Numbered from the stretch's first letter, positions 1-9,593 are shown. The stretch: 64,000 nt of DNA from Oxynema aestuarii AP17 (GCF_012295525.1 NZ_CP051167.1:3517501-3581500), one strand, 5' to 3'. Program-made: numbers and translations. Notes: generated from the sequence alone by a model not told the origin.

Positions 1-543
1 GCGGATATTGTCGGCTTTACCAAACTCTCCTCGGAAATTCCGGCGGCGGAATTAGTGCGTTTACTCAATGAAATTTTTTCGCGTTTCGATCGCCTGGTCG
101 GTAAACATGGATTGGAAAAAATTAAAACAATTGGCGATTGTTATATGGTCGTCAGTGGCTTACCCGTTCCTCGCGAAGACCATGCAGAGGCGATCGCGGA
201 AATGGCCTTAGATATGCAGGCAGAAATTGCCAAATTTAATCAAAAAATGGATACGTCTTTGAGTATGCGAATTGGTATTCATACCGGACCTGTCATTGCT
301 GGGGTGATCGGTATTAAAAAGTTTATTTATGACCTGTGGGGGGATACGGTCAATATTGCGAGCCGGATGGAATCACACGGGATTCCCGGTTGTATTCATT
401 TGTCTGAGGCAACCTATGAATGCTTAAAAAATCGGGATTATCTTTTGAAAGAACGAGGAACGATCGATATCAAAGGCAAGGGACGGATGAGGACTTATTT
501 GTTAGAAGGGAGGAGCGGCGATCGCGTTCAACTCAGCCAATAG
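1..543 (+). CDS. Class III adenylate cyclase, C-terminal catalytic part (5' end outside window)
   Basis: The open frame runs in from the window edge, so only the last 180 residues of the catalytic domain are seen. It makes cAMP from ATP. The first metal-binding Asp is in ADIVGF (visible residue 2) and the second in KTIGDCYM (residue 46). The adenine-selecting pair is present: Lys42 in EKIKTIGD and Asp111 in YDLWGDTVN. The transition-state Asn118 and Arg122 of VNIASRM follow. Lys/Asp rather than Glu/Cys argues for adenylate, not guanylate, cyclase. Cyanobacterial family members usually carry N-terminal GAF, PAS, CHASE2 or FHA domains, which would lie upstream. The frame ends with TAG at 541-543. 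Domain identity is secure; the sensory input is unknown. Confidence 0.95.
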   Translation, partial: ADIVGFTKLSSEIPAAELVRLLNEIFSRFDRLVGKHGLEKIKTIGDCYMVVSGLPVPREDHAEAIAEMALDMQAEIAKFNQKMDTSLSMRIGIHTGPVIAGVIGIKKFIYDLWGDTVNIASRMESHGIPGCIHLSEATYECLKNRDYLLKERGTIDIKGKGRMRTYLLEGRSGDRVQLSQ

Positions 544-614
544 TCGCTTGAAAATACCGCCCACTCCAGGCGCAGGATGGGGAGTTAAAAGAATGGCAAT
601 AGTTGAACTATTCT

Positions 615-1292
615 TTAAAAATTGTATTTTCTCAAATGACGAACAATTAAATGTTCGCCACAGTGCAGAAAATAAATAAACCAGCTTACAATTCCCACAA
701 GTTTCGTGCCATCTTCAAGCAACAGTCGGATATCGTCGTGAATTCCAAAAAAGTCCGGTCTGAGTCTACTGAGAAGATCGATGAAAATCGAGAGTCCGAA
801 GAAAAACAGGGGAGTCACGAGTAACAGATATTCAGTTTGCAGAATAACTCGGATAAATTTGACGAGATAGAAGCACAGAAAGAGGACATAACTTAATAAA
901 ACGAATTTTTCTGGGATGCCAATTGCCGGAAACATGTCTTCGTGTAATAAAAAAGCATCGTCGATTCCGAGCATGAGTGTGAAAATGGCTGAAATCAGAA
1001 AAAACTGTTTGACGCGATCGCTTCCGGTGAAATTGGAGACAACTTTATAACTCAGCAAACAAATTCCACTCGCCCCAGACCAAAAAAATATACCGATTTG
1101 GGATAAAAGTCCAGCATGAGCGGGCAGCTTGGCAATTACCGATAAATCTCTCGATAAATGCCCCATCGGGATATTGTGGTAGTAGTACAGAAATAAAACA
1201 ACTTTGATGAAAACCGTACAGATACCCAAAGCTAACAGAATAAACAGATAGCTTTCTTTCCAGTGCTTACCTAATATAGATAATAGTTTCAT
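615..1292 (-). CDS. Hypothetical polytopic membrane protein
   Basis: A 225-residue protein with about six hydrophobic segments (near residues 15-38, 60-80, 95-110, 128-150, 155-175 and 198-212). Two polar motifs sit at membrane borders: GIDDAFLLHED near residue 110 and LLEDGTKLVGIVSW near residue 190. They are acidic and His-containing, so they could be functional, but I do not recognise the family. It is convergent with the adenylate cyclase and followed upstream by a 900-bp gene-poor spacer, so it is probably transcribed alone. The start at 1292 is the first ATG before the first hydrophobic segment. Function unknown. Confidence 0.7.
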   Translation of the reverse strand: MKLLSILGKHWKESYLFILLALGICTVFIKVVLFLYYYHNIPMGHLSRDLSVIAKLPAHAGLLSQIGIFFWSGASGICLLSYKVVSNFTGSDRVKQFFLISAIFTLMLGIDDAFLLHEDMFPAIGIPEKFVLLSYVLFLCFYLVKFIRVILQTEYLLLVTPLFFFGLSIFIDLLSRLRPDFFGIHDDIRLLLEDGTKLVGIVSWFIYFLHCGEHLIVRHLRKYNF

Positions 1293-1805
1293 TTTAGCGA
1301 TTGGTTTTTAATGTATCGATTGTCGCGGCTTTGTCGCTTATCCATTGGCTTGCAACTTGCGAAGCGCTTGCGCTTCAATCCAACGGAATCGCGAGTAGAT
1401 TTAACCCTGTAGCCCGAGCTTCCCGATCGGTTTCGATGCCCTGTGCGATCGAAGAGTTGAAGATGCGATCTCAACTATTTTACATCAAAAAAATTCTATC
1501 GATTTTTTTTGCTAATTTCTTTAAAGTTTTTGATAAGTTTTGACATCTCGATCGGAATATAAATTTGGGATTAAATTAGATACAAAGATCGAAATAGTTT
1601 TTGTCAATCTAGGAGTCAAAAATTAAAGTTATCTAATCGTCTCATTTTTTAAAATAAACGTTTATATACTCAATTTAAACGGGAACCGTATAGAATTTAA
1701 ACTTGATTCGACCGTGAGTAACATCCGAGGTCGGTTGATGGATACGGTATTTCCAAGAGAATGAAAGGTTACAGCACTCGGGCGTCTGATGAGGTACAGT
1801 GCCGA

Positions 1806-1902
1806 TCCCCCCCCCCAACCCCCCTTTGAAAGGGGGGCGAAGGGGTGATTGCGGGGGGATCGAGGAAAGTCCCCCTTGTTAAGGGGGATTTAGGGGGATC
1901 TA
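1806..1902. repeat. G/C-run interspersed repeat
   Basis: Alternating runs of C and G form nested inverted repeats: CCCCCCTTTGAAAGGGGGG at about 1818-1838, and GTCCCCCTTGTTAAGGGGGA with a following AGGGGGAT. Similar runs recur at about 32776-32806. Such dispersed G/C-run repeats are frequent in filamentous cyanobacteria; origin unknown. Confidence 0.6.
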
Positions 1903-2133
1903 TAGTGTTTTTTAAGCCAGTGAGGTACATCAAACTCAACCCAATCCCGAAATCAAGAGATTCTGCCATACCTCAGCAGACTGAGAAATGCTGTATACCA
2001 TTTTTCCAAACTCTCGATCTCTCTCATTATTTTGTAAAAACGGTATTAGATCGGTGGATTCAGACGAGAATATTTATAGCGACTGCTCGTTTTTGATAAA
2101 TTTCAGGGTTTTAACCTACCCGTGCAATACGAT

Positions 2134-2184
2134 AAAAGCGATCGCCTATCGAGGAATGCTCTACCTCAAGACGATCGCTTTTTT
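2134..2184. terminator. Bidirectional stem-loop terminator
   Basis: Arms AAAAGCGATCG (2134-2144) and CGATCGCTTTT (2172-2182) enclose a second short stem GAGG/CCTC. It is flanked by A-run and T-run, so it can work in both directions. It lies just past the stop of the last ABC permease (2205). Confidence 0.65.
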
Positions 2185-2204
2185 AACAAAATCGCGTGAC
2201 AGAT

Positions 2205-3767
2205 TTAACGGGGGGTGAGCAGAGTTTTGGTATTGGATTCCCCTGCAAGGCGCAATTGTTTGCGGAACTTCCAGGTCAATCCGGCGATGATGCTCAGATG
2301 TCCTAAAAACCCCAAAAATAGGGTCATTTGACTGGCTTTTTCTACACCGATAAAGGGGAGGATCGAGAATAAAAAGCCGAGGGGATAGCTAATATTTGCG
2401 GTGTCGAGAATCCCTAAAACGACGACGGGTAACACGAGCAGGGCGCCGACGGTTCCCATTGCCCAAAAAGCGCGTTTTTGGTGTTTCATCAGTAATAGCA
2501 GTTGGGCGACGATCGCGCAGATAACGAGGAAGCCGATCCCGAACAAACTCGACCAAAGCGCAATCATTTTTTCTTCTGCTACTGCTTCCGGCCATGACAT
2601 CAGCCACGGGAGAAAGATCAGGCTGGCAATGGCTAAATTGATGACGATCGCGATCGGAGCCGGGCTTTTTTCTCCGTGGATTAATTCATCGAAAGAAGAA
2701 CGGCGGAATTTAAAGTTAGACTGGCCTTTTTCGCGACGAACTCCTTTGTTTTCGTAGCGGTAGCGCGCCCAATCTTGGAGGGTTTGACGGTGAGGAGAGA
2801 GGGCGGCGATCGAGGCCAAACACCACGCCATATTCAAAAAGCCAATTAAATAGAAATGCTCGGGAAGGTGATAATGATATTTCCATTCCGGACTCAGTAA
2901 CTGAACGGAGAAACCTAACAACAGCAATTCAAAACAGACCGTTAATAAATAACTCTGTTTCTTGCTAAAAATTGTAGCGCTGGGATTGTGGAAACGGCGG
3001 CGTAAAGCTTGCCATCCCCAAAAACTCCACAGGGCGCAATTGGCTAAGATGAAGCCTCGAAATAGGAAGAGATTCTCGGAAATCGATAAATTGTAGAAGT
3101 CATCGATATAGGCATAGCCGGGATTAATTAAATCGCGATCGCAGTGCAAGAGAATCCACATGAAGCCGAAAGACAAGCCGGAACCAATCCACCCTTGGCT
3201 GCCTCCCATTAACGCGAAGACGGCGGAGACGGTGAAGGTCAACAAAACAACCCCTGCTAACAGCAGGTAAAAACTGAGGATGGCGCCGATTCCCATTCCG
3301 GCAGAACTGGCGGCGTGAAAGTGAAAGGGAAGTGCGAGTAAAGCGCCGAGATAAATTAAAATCGGAACGCCGAGGAGTTTGCCGCTTAAAATACTCAGAC
3401 TCGATTGGGGACTCAGACGCAAGAAATTCAACGTCCCGCGTCGTTCTTCTCGGGCCAAGTCGGAGATGGTCACGTAGGCGATACCGACGACGAGGGTCAG
3501 ACCGACGGCCCAATAGAGGCTTTGTTCGAGATCGAACCACCATTTAAGCCAATCAATAGTACACAATTCTCCCTCGCCGATACAGTAGCGACTGTATTCG
3601 GTATCGGGAGTGGGTAATTGAGCGCTGAAAAATAACCAGGTCAGGAACTCGAAGCCGAGGACGACGATCGCCACGAGGGAGACATTGCGCGGTTTTAGGC
3701 GTCCTTTAAGTTCCCGAAACAGTTGGGGATTCCATTCGCCGAGGCGATCGATGACAGAGGGATTCAT
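2205..3767 (-). CDS. ABC-2 type transporter permease, paralogue 4 of 4
   Basis: Membrane subunit (520 aa) with roughly ten to twelve hydrophobic segments. It shares with its three upstream neighbours the N-terminal signature RLGEWNPQLFRELKGRL and the block EERRGTLNFLRLSPQSS followed by GKLLGVPILIYLGAL. In ABC-2 exporters that cytoplasmic loop meets the ATPase. It is the last gene of the cluster begun by the ATPase at 9286. It is closest in length to the permease at 6693-8252, sharing FHNPSATIFSKKQSY (FRNPHGTLLSKKQSY there) and a long loop before LIHGEKSPA. Substrate unknown. Start ATG 3767 fits the paralogue alignment. The stop is followed by a terminator. Confidence 0.88.
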   Translation of the reverse strand: MNPSVIDRLGEWNPQLFRELKGRLKPRNVSLVAIVVLGFEFLTWLFFSAQLPTPDTEYSRYCIGEGELCTIDWLKWWFDLEQSLYWAVGLTLVVGIAYVTISDLAREERRGTLNFLRLSPQSSLSILSGKLLGVPILIYLGALLALPFHFHAASSAGMGIGAILSFYLLLAGVVLLTFTVSAVFALMGGSQGWIGSGLSFGFMWILLHCDRDLINPGYAYIDDFYNLSISENLFLFRGFILANCALWSFWGWQALRRRFHNPSATIFSKKQSYLLTVCFELLLLGFSVQLLSPEWKYHYHLPEHFYLIGFLNMAWCLASIAALSPHRQTLQDWARYRYENKGVRREKGQSNFKFRRSSFDELIHGEKSPAPIAIVINLAIASLIFLPWLMSWPEAVAEEKMIALWSSLFGIGFLVICAIVAQLLLLMKHQKRAFWAMGTVGALLVLPVVVLGILDTANISYPLGFLFSILPFIGVEKASQMTLFLGFLGHLSIIAGLTWKFRKQLRLAGESNTKTLLTPR

Positions 3768-3809
3768 AAGGGTAAATCGTTTGAGGATGAACGGAAATGA
3801 CGATCGCGC

Positions 3810-5183
3810 TCAGTCGCCTTGTTTGGGATTCAAGGAGGATGGAGCGATCGCCCGGGGTTTGACCCACTGGGTTAACTTGAAGATAACTGCTACAGTAAGG
3901 CTCGTTTGCAAGAGTTGACCGATCGCAACGGCGATCGTGGTGTTGAAACTAAGCATCTGAGCCGTGCTTGTTTCCCATAAGGGCAACTGTAACCACCCCT
4001 GAAACAGTAAGGTGGGGATTGAAAGGAGTGCGATCGTCGTCGCACACACGGTCAATGCTTTTAAAAACTTTTTAGAAAAACATGCGGTTATCCAATAAAA
4101 CACCAGAGCGGATAAGACAAGATTGATGTTGGAGAGAAGGGCCAATAAAGATTGGAGTTTGAGGATCGCGGCGATCGGGTAGAGCGCAAACCACGGCAAC
4201 CAGACGATCGCCACAATCGCTGATTGTTTCCGAACCAATTGCCACCAAGATAACCTTGACGAAGACCAGGAACTTACGGACAAGGTGGCTAAACCGAGAA
4301 TCAGGCAAGCCGCCATAAAACCGACTTGCGCGATACTATCGGCGAACTCGGTTTGAGAAACATCGATCCCGTTGAGAGCGTGCCAGTTCCAACCGAGAAA
4401 CCACAGTTGGAAGATGGTTTGAACGGCGATAACCTGGCCTTGACTCAAGTGCAGTTGCGGTCTGCTATTGCGAAAGCGGCGATCGAATACCCATCCCAAC
4501 CCGCGAGCCAATAACCCGACATGAAGGGTGACGGTCAGGAACCCTAAATAAGGATTGCTACCGACGGGTAAGTTAAACCAAGTTTGTGGATAGCCCCCAT
4601 AGGTTAACTCCGGCCAATCAAACGCCCTAAAAATGAAGAAGGCGTATAAAATACCGACAAATCCGGACAGGGTAAGGGTGCCTAGGGGATTCGTCGGAGT
4701 TTTGGCATTTAAGGGCATTAATAGCGCCATGGTATAAAGAAAGCCGCATCCGAGGGCGAAGATCCAGGCGATACTGAGCAACCAGATAAGCGGTATCCCG
4801 GCTTTGATCTGGGCGAGTAGTTGCAAGGGCACGGCCAGGGCGATTGCCCAATAGAGTAGAATCGGCACGCCGAGGAGTTTTCCCCAATAAAAACAACGGC
4901 TCGATTGGGGACTCAAGCGCAGGAAGTAGAGGGTGCCGCGACTTTCTTCTTTAGCAATATCTTGATGGATCAGGTAAGACCCTAAGATAAACAGGGCGAT
5001 CGCTTCGAGCCAATAGAGACTTTGGACGAGGCTCAGCCAATCGTTAAATCGATAGAGGACGAGCTGCACGAAACCGGAAAGGACGCCGACTGCAATGAGA
5101 TGGCGCCGTTGCAGGCGTCCTTTCAGTTCGCGCAGGAGTTGGGGATTGAGGTCGCCGAGGCGATCGATGACAGCGGGATTCAT
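3810..5183 (-). CDS. ABC-2 type transporter permease, paralogue 3 of 4
   Basis: A 457-residue membrane protein, one of the two shorter paralogues. The shared N-terminus RLGDLNPQLLRELKGRLQRR and the loop EESRGTLYFLRLSPQSSRCF are present. The start at 5183 (MNPAVIDR) is preferred over an in-frame ATG nine bases upstream because it lines up with MNPSVIDR of the next gene. It lies 42 bases from both neighbours, so it is operonic. Its first 114 coding bases near the start are almost the same as those of the 5226-6644 gene, which suggests recent duplication or gene conversion. Probably one half of a permease dimer served by the single ATPase; the cargo is unknown. Confidence 0.87.
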   Translation of the reverse strand: MNPAVIDRLGDLNPQLLRELKGRLQRRHLIAVGVLSGFVQLVLYRFNDWLSLVQSLYWLEAIALFILGSYLIHQDIAKEESRGTLYFLRLSPQSSRCFYWGKLLGVPILLYWAIALAVPLQLLAQIKAGIPLIWLLSIAWIFALGCGFLYTMALLMPLNAKTPTNPLGTLTLSGFVGILYAFFIFRAFDWPELTYGGYPQTWFNLPVGSNPYLGFLTVTLHVGLLARGLGWVFDRRFRNSRPQLHLSQGQVIAVQTIFQLWFLGWNWHALNGIDVSQTEFADSIAQVGFMAACLILGLATLSVSSWSSSRLSWWQLVRKQSAIVAIVWLPWFALYPIAAILKLQSLLALLSNINLVLSALVFYWITACFSKKFLKALTVCATTIALLSIPTLLFQGWLQLPLWETSTAQMLSFNTTIAVAIGQLLQTSLTVAVIFKLTQWVKPRAIAPSSLNPKQGD

Positions 5184-5225
5184 AAGGGTCAATCGTTTGA
5201 GGTTGAACTGAAATGACGATCGCGC

Positions 5226-6644
5226 TCAGTCACCTGGTTTGCGATTCAAGGAGGACGGAGCGATCTCATTGAATTGGACAAACTTTGGCAGTTGGCAACA
5301 GGCGACAAGGGTGAGGCTAAATTGCAGCAGTTGACCGACGAAGATGGCGATCGCGCCGTTAAAAGTCGGCAGATCCCATGTCGCCATATTCCATAAAGAC
5401 AACTGGAAAACCGAGGAGAAAAACAGGGTCGGGATTGAGAGCAGCAAAGCGACGATCGCGATCGCCCCGAGTCCTCGTAACGGGGCTTTAGAGAGGAAAA
5501 CACTAAGCCAATAGCACACCAGGACTGTCAACAAGACATTAACGTAAACAAAAATTCCCGCGAGGGCTTGAAGTTTAAGCGGGGGAGCAAGTGGATAGAG
5601 AACTAACCACGGCAACCAGACGATCCCCGCAATCCCCAGTTGAATCCATACCGACCGCCACCAGGGGGACCGCCACCAGGGGGACCGCCACCAGGGGGAC
5701 TCCAGTCGCGGTTTGACTGAGTTGGCAGGGTGTCCGATAGAGACGTTCGAGAAAAATAAAATCGCGCAACAGGTGATAAAACCGAGTCCCATCAACGTAT
5801 CGGCGAACTCGGATGGTGACAGGGTTGACGCTTTGAGGTCGGACCACCCCAACCCGAGAAGCCAAATTTGAAAGGCGGCTTGTACCCAGCAGGCGCGACG
5901 TTGAGTCCAGTGGAATTGCGGGGCGCTATTGCGAAAGCGGCGATCGAAGACCCAGCCCACACCGCGATTGAGTAATCCTAAATGAAGGCTTGTCGCCAAC
6001 AAAGCCAAATAAGGGTTGTTTCCGACCGGTAATCCGAACCATTCCAGGGAGCTACCGAAATAGCGCAGCTCTAACCAATCAAACGCAGTCATAATAAGGG
6101 CTGCGTACAAAACGCCTAAAAATGCTGAAAGGGCGACGGTGCCAATTGCATTCGTCGGATTTTTGGCATTTAAAGGCATTAAAAGTGCCAGAGTATAGAA
6201 AAAGCCGCATCCTAGAGCCAACAGGAGGTCAATACTCAACCACCAAGTCAGAGGAATGCCCGCCACCAGCACCGAAACGGCTTGCAAGGGAAGCGCCAGG
6301 GCGATCGCCCAGTAGAGCAAAATCGGCACGCCGAGGAGTTTTCCCCAATAAAAACAACGGCTCGATTGAGGACTCATGCGAAGAAAAGTTAAGGTCCCGC
6401 GCTCTTCTTCGACCGCCATATCTTTATTGAGCAGGTAAGACCCCAAAATGAATAAAGATAGAGCTTCAATCCAACACAGGGTTTGGAAGAGGTCGAGCCA
6501 ATCTAAGGAGCTGGAGAGGACGAGCTGCACGAAACCGGAAAGGACGCCGACTGCAATGAGATGGCGCCGTTGCAGACGTCCTTTCAGTTCGCGCAGGAGT
6601 TGGGGATTGAGGTCGCCGAGGCGATCGAGTAGGGTATCGTACAT
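5226..6644 (-). CDS. ABC-2 type transporter permease, paralogue 2 of 4
   Basis: A 472-residue polytopic protein, most similar to the 3810-5183 gene along the whole length (NPYLALLATSLHLGLLNRG, WVFDRRFRNSAPQ). It carries the common loop EEERGTLTFLRMSPQSS. It differs by an insertion of SPWWR units in a hydrophilic loop around residue 315, produced by three copies of a 15-bp direct repeat (5656-5700). It starts with MYDTLLDR at 6644 and is 48 bases downstream of the first permease. Substrate unknown. The Trp/Arg insertion looks like replication slippage kept in frame. Confidence 0.87.
   Translation of the reverse strand: MYDTLLDRLGDLNPQLLRELKGRLQRRHLIAVGVLSGFVQLVLSSSLDWLDLFQTLCWIEALSLFILGSYLLNKDMAVEEERGTLTFLRMSPQSSRCFYWGKLLGVPILLYWAIALALPLQAVSVLVAGIPLTWWLSIDLLLALGCGFFYTLALLMPLNAKNPTNAIGTVALSAFLGVLYAALIMTAFDWLELRYFGSSLEWFGLPVGNNPYLALLATSLHLGLLNRGVGWVFDRRFRNSAPQFHWTQRRACWVQAAFQIWLLGLGWSDLKASTLSPSEFADTLMGLGFITCCAILFFSNVSIGHPANSVKPRLESPWWRSPWWRSPWWRSVWIQLGIAGIVWLPWLVLYPLAPPLKLQALAGIFVYVNVLLTVLVCYWLSVFLSKAPLRGLGAIAIVALLLSIPTLFFSSVFQLSLWNMATWDLPTFNGAIAIFVGQLLQFSLTLVACCQLPKFVQFNEIAPSSLNRKPGD
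5656..5700. repeat. 15-bp tandem repeat, three copies, in frame
   Basis: Unit CGCCACCAGGGGGAC at 5656, 5671 and 5686. On the minus strand it encodes repeated S-P-W-W-R inside permease 2. The sister permease at 3810-5183 lacks it. Confidence 0.9.
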
Positions 6645-6692
6645 GAGCGGGTTTCCTCTGGGTTAGGGCGATCGCGTCCTACGGTGTGGCGC

Positions 6693-8252
6693 TTATTTCC
6701 CCGTTAATAAGGGTTTGGATTCGGAGACTCCGGCTCGATTGAGTTGACGGGAGAGGGTGAAGTGCAAGCTCAAGGCGATCGCCAGTTGGGCGACGAATCC
6801 GGAGACGATGCTCGCGATCGAGGCTTCTTGTAAAATCAGCCAATAACTGCCGAATACGGAAGCCATCCATAAGGTATGGGGTTGAGTGGCGACCGAACCG
6901 AACAGCAATCCCAACAAGGTCGGCGGTAACAAGATCGCCGTGGCGACGGTTCCTAGCGCCCAGTGACCTGCTTTAGAACTTTTAATCAGTAAGGCAATTT
7001 GGGCGATCGCGGCGTAAATCCAGATGAGAACGACGCTGGTTCCCAATCCGGCGATCGCCTGTAATTTGGCGGTGACTTCCACTCCGGACATCGAAACCGC
7101 TACGCTCCAAATCGCTGCAAATATAGCTAAATTAAGGGCGATCGCCACCAGCGCCGGACTTTTTTCGCCCCAGACTAACTCGTGCCATTTCGACACCGGG
7201 CGATCGCCCCCATCCAACGAACCGCCCGTGTCTTTGACGTAGCGCGCCCAATCGAATAGAGCTTGACGACCCGGAGAAATCCCGGCAATTACGGCTAAAA
7301 ATAGCACTAAATTAATCGTCGAAACGACTGCCATAAATCCCAATAAATCGGGGATCCAATTCGCCCCCATTTCTGCGAGAGCAGGCCAAGTCAAGCCCAA
7401 CAACCAGACTTGAAAACTCCCGACCAAACCATAGCTTTGTTTTTTACTTAATAAAGTGCCGTGGGGATTGCGAAAACGGCGATTGAGTGCCTGCCAAACC
7501 CAATAATTGGCGACGCCGACGGTCACGATCGCCCAGAGAAAAGCGAGTAAAGGCCGATGGCCGAGGTCGAAGCTAAACCACTGCCAGTCCAGTTGGCGGT
7601 AAGTCAGTTTACGAAAATCAAAAAACGACAAAATCGCGTTAATATAAAACGAGCCGAGCCACAACCCCAAAAAACTCGACGCGATCGCCAAATAAGGCGT
7701 TTGAGCTAACAACGTATTGAGCAAAGCACTGGTGTAAATTAAATAGCATCCCGCCCCCATTAACATGGTAAAGCCCCCTACCCAAGTTAACGGAACTCCG
7801 CCCCCGATCGCCGCCACAAAAAACAGGGGAAATGCCAATAACGTTCCGAAATAAATTAGACTGGGAACGCCCAAAAGTTTGCCATTTAAAATGGTTTGGG
7901 AAGAGCGCGGCGACAGGCGAATAAAATTGAGCGTTCCCCGGCTTTCTTCTTTCGTGAAATCGGCCACTAACTGGTAAACGCCAATACTGATTAAGGCGAT
8001 CGGAAAGATCCAGGCGATCGCCTGCACGATCGTCGTCCATTCGATGCTCCAATATCCCTCGCGACAGCCGGAGGCGCCGACATCGAAACGGCTGACACAC
8101 TCGTAGTCGCTATTCACGGCAACAATCAAAAATTGGAGGATTGCAGAAATGGCGATCGTGCTGTAGACATAGCGCCGATTCAGTCGTCCTTTTAATTCGC
8201 GAAACAGTTGGGGATTCCAATTTCCCAAACGATCTAATACATTAGCAAACAT
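6693..8252 (-). CDS. ABC-2 type transporter permease, paralogue 1 of 4
   Basis: The first permease after the ATPase (519 aa). It starts MFANVLDRLGNWNPQLFREL and carries the cluster loop EESRGTLNFIRLSPRSSQT followed by GKLLGVPSLIYFG. There are ten or more hydrophobic segments. A periplasmic stretch after the first membrane segment has two Cys (YECVSRF and ASGCREGYW) that could form a disulfide; the 2205-3767 paralogue has a matching pair (YCIGEGELC). These two long, Cys-bearing permeases flank the two short Cys-free ones in gene order. That is consistent with two heterodimers, but this is inference. Confidence 0.88.
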   Translation of the reverse strand: MFANVLDRLGNWNPQLFRELKGRLNRRYVYSTIAISAILQFLIVAVNSDYECVSRFDVGASGCREGYWSIEWTTIVQAIAWIFPIALISIGVYQLVADFTKEESRGTLNFIRLSPRSSQTILNGKLLGVPSLIYFGTLLAFPLFFVAAIGGGVPLTWVGGFTMLMGAGCYLIYTSALLNTLLAQTPYLAIASSFLGLWLGSFYINAILSFFDFRKLTYRQLDWQWFSFDLGHRPLLAFLWAIVTVGVANYWVWQALNRRFRNPHGTLLSKKQSYGLVGSFQVWLLGLTWPALAEMGANWIPDLLGFMAVVSTINLVLFLAVIAGISPGRQALFDWARYVKDTGGSLDGGDRPVSKWHELVWGEKSPALVAIALNLAIFAAIWSVAVSMSGVEVTAKLQAIAGLGTSVVLIWIYAAIAQIALLIKSSKAGHWALGTVATAILLPPTLLGLLFGSVATQPHTLWMASVFGSYWLILQEASIASIVSGFVAQLAIALSLHFTLSRQLNRAGVSESKPLLTGK

Positions 8253-8335
8253 GGGTTAAGTCTCCAGATCCGTACCACAAAGCGACTCTATTTTCAATCT
8301 TGAATCAGTTAACGAGACCCGTTCCCAAACGGCGA

Positions 8336-9286
8336 TCAAGAGGCTTGCTGGTGACCGAGTTTGAGGAAAATGGTTTCGAGATCTTCTTGCGTACAATGAA
8401 ACTCCGCGAGTGGAATTCCTACAGCGACGAGCGATCGTAACAACTCGGCACTGTCTTCCGGAGTTCCCGAAAAATGAACCCGCAAGCTGTCGCCTTGTTT
8501 GTCAAGTTCCCAGCTTTCCACGTGAGAACAATTTTTCAATTCGCTTTCTAATGCCTCTAGCTTACCCAAACTGCGGATGATAATTTGCTGACGGCTCAAG
8601 CGTTTGTAAAGTTCTTTGAGCGAGGCACTTTCCACCAAATATCCCAATTCCATAATGCCGACGGAGGTACACAGTTCGGCCAAATCGCTCAAGACATGGG
8701 AAGAAATTAAAATCGTCATGCCTGCTTCGCGCAAGACTTTAATAATCTCGCGAAACTGCATCCGCGCGATCGGATCTAAACCGGAAACGGGTTCGTCGAG
8801 TAACAATAAAATCGGTTCGTGAATAATCGTGCGTGCCAAACTCAAACGCTGTTTCATCCCCCGGGACAGGGTAGAAATCAAACTGTTGCGTTTGTTCCCC
8901 AATTGCACCAATTCCAACACTTCATAAAGTCGTTGGCGGCGTCGCGGTTGGCGCAAGTAGTACAGGCGTGCAAAGTAATCGAGATAGTCCCAAACGGTTA
9001 AATCGTCATATAAAGGGAAGTCGTCGGGTAAGTAACCCAGATGGCGTTTGAGAGTGGGATTGTCACTGTCGCGGCGCAGGTGTTCGCCATTGATATAGAT
9101 TTCACCTTTAGTCGGTTCTTCTGCGGTTGCCAACATCCGGATTAAGGTCGTTTTTCCGGCGCCGTTGGGTCCGATCAATCCGTAGACTTCGCCGCAAGCG
9201 ACTTGTAAATCTACGTCGTTGACCGCGATTTGACGGTCGAATTGTTTCGTCAATCCGCGCGTATCGATGGCCAGTTCTGGTGTCAT
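8336..9286 (-). CDS. ABC transporter ATP-binding protein
   Basis: A 316-residue ATPase that energises the four permeases downstream. Walker A GPNGAGKTT is at residues 39-47, the signature LSRGMKQ at about 140-146, Walker B LLLLDEP near 160-166 with its Asp-Glu pair, and an H-loop His in ISSHVL. The Q-loop region reads GYLPDDFPLYDDLT, as in the ABC-2 exporter (CcmA/NatA-like) branch. About 90 C-terminal residues form the extra domain common in this branch. ATG 9286 is preferred over an in-frame ATG at 9319 because the family usually starts just before the IDTRGLTK strand. It is the only ATPase in the cluster. Confidence 0.92.
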   Translation of the reverse strand: MTPELAIDTRGLTKQFDRQIAVNDVDLQVACGEVYGLIGPNGAGKTTLIRMLATAEEPTKGEIYINGEHLRRDSDNPTLKRHLGYLPDDFPLYDDLTVWDYLDYFARLYYLRQPRRRQRLYEVLELVQLGNKRNSLISTLSRGMKQRLSLARTIIHEPILLLLDEPVSGLDPIARMQFREIIKVLREAGMTILISSHVLSDLAELCTSVGIMELGYLVESASLKELYKRLSRQQIIIRSLGKLEALESELKNCSHVESWELDKQGDSLRVHFSGTPEDSAELLRSLVAVGIPLAEFHCTQEDLETIFLKLGHQQAS

Positions 9287-9593
9287 AGCTGTTGGGGGAA
9301 TCGCTCGTGCATAGCGCATACTGACGTTAGCCTAGCCTTTGCATCGGGCGATCGTCACCGGGATGTGCCAGAAATGCAACCGGAAGGGACGCTTTTGAGC
9401 GACGACCCCCACCAGGCGCCTCGACCGGGGTTCCTTGGAAGGATCGGTTGGGGAAGGCGCCCCGCTCCCGAAATATATAAGTTTTAATAATCGATATTAA
9501 GTTTTTCTATTAGTAAAACCTTGATCTATACGGTCGTGCTTGTTAAATTGAGATTAAAGCAAACAAAAGTTCGTTGTAAGGAGACTAAAGATC

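Larger units (their letters stand above)
1293..2204. other. Gene-poor spacer
   Basis: No convincing gene: the short frames here lack homology that I can recognise, and they overlap on both strands. The part 1480-1740 is AT-rich and could hold the promoter of the minus-strand membrane protein. The rest holds a G/C-run repeat (1806-1902) and a stem-loop terminator next to the ABC permease cluster. Confidence 0.6.
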
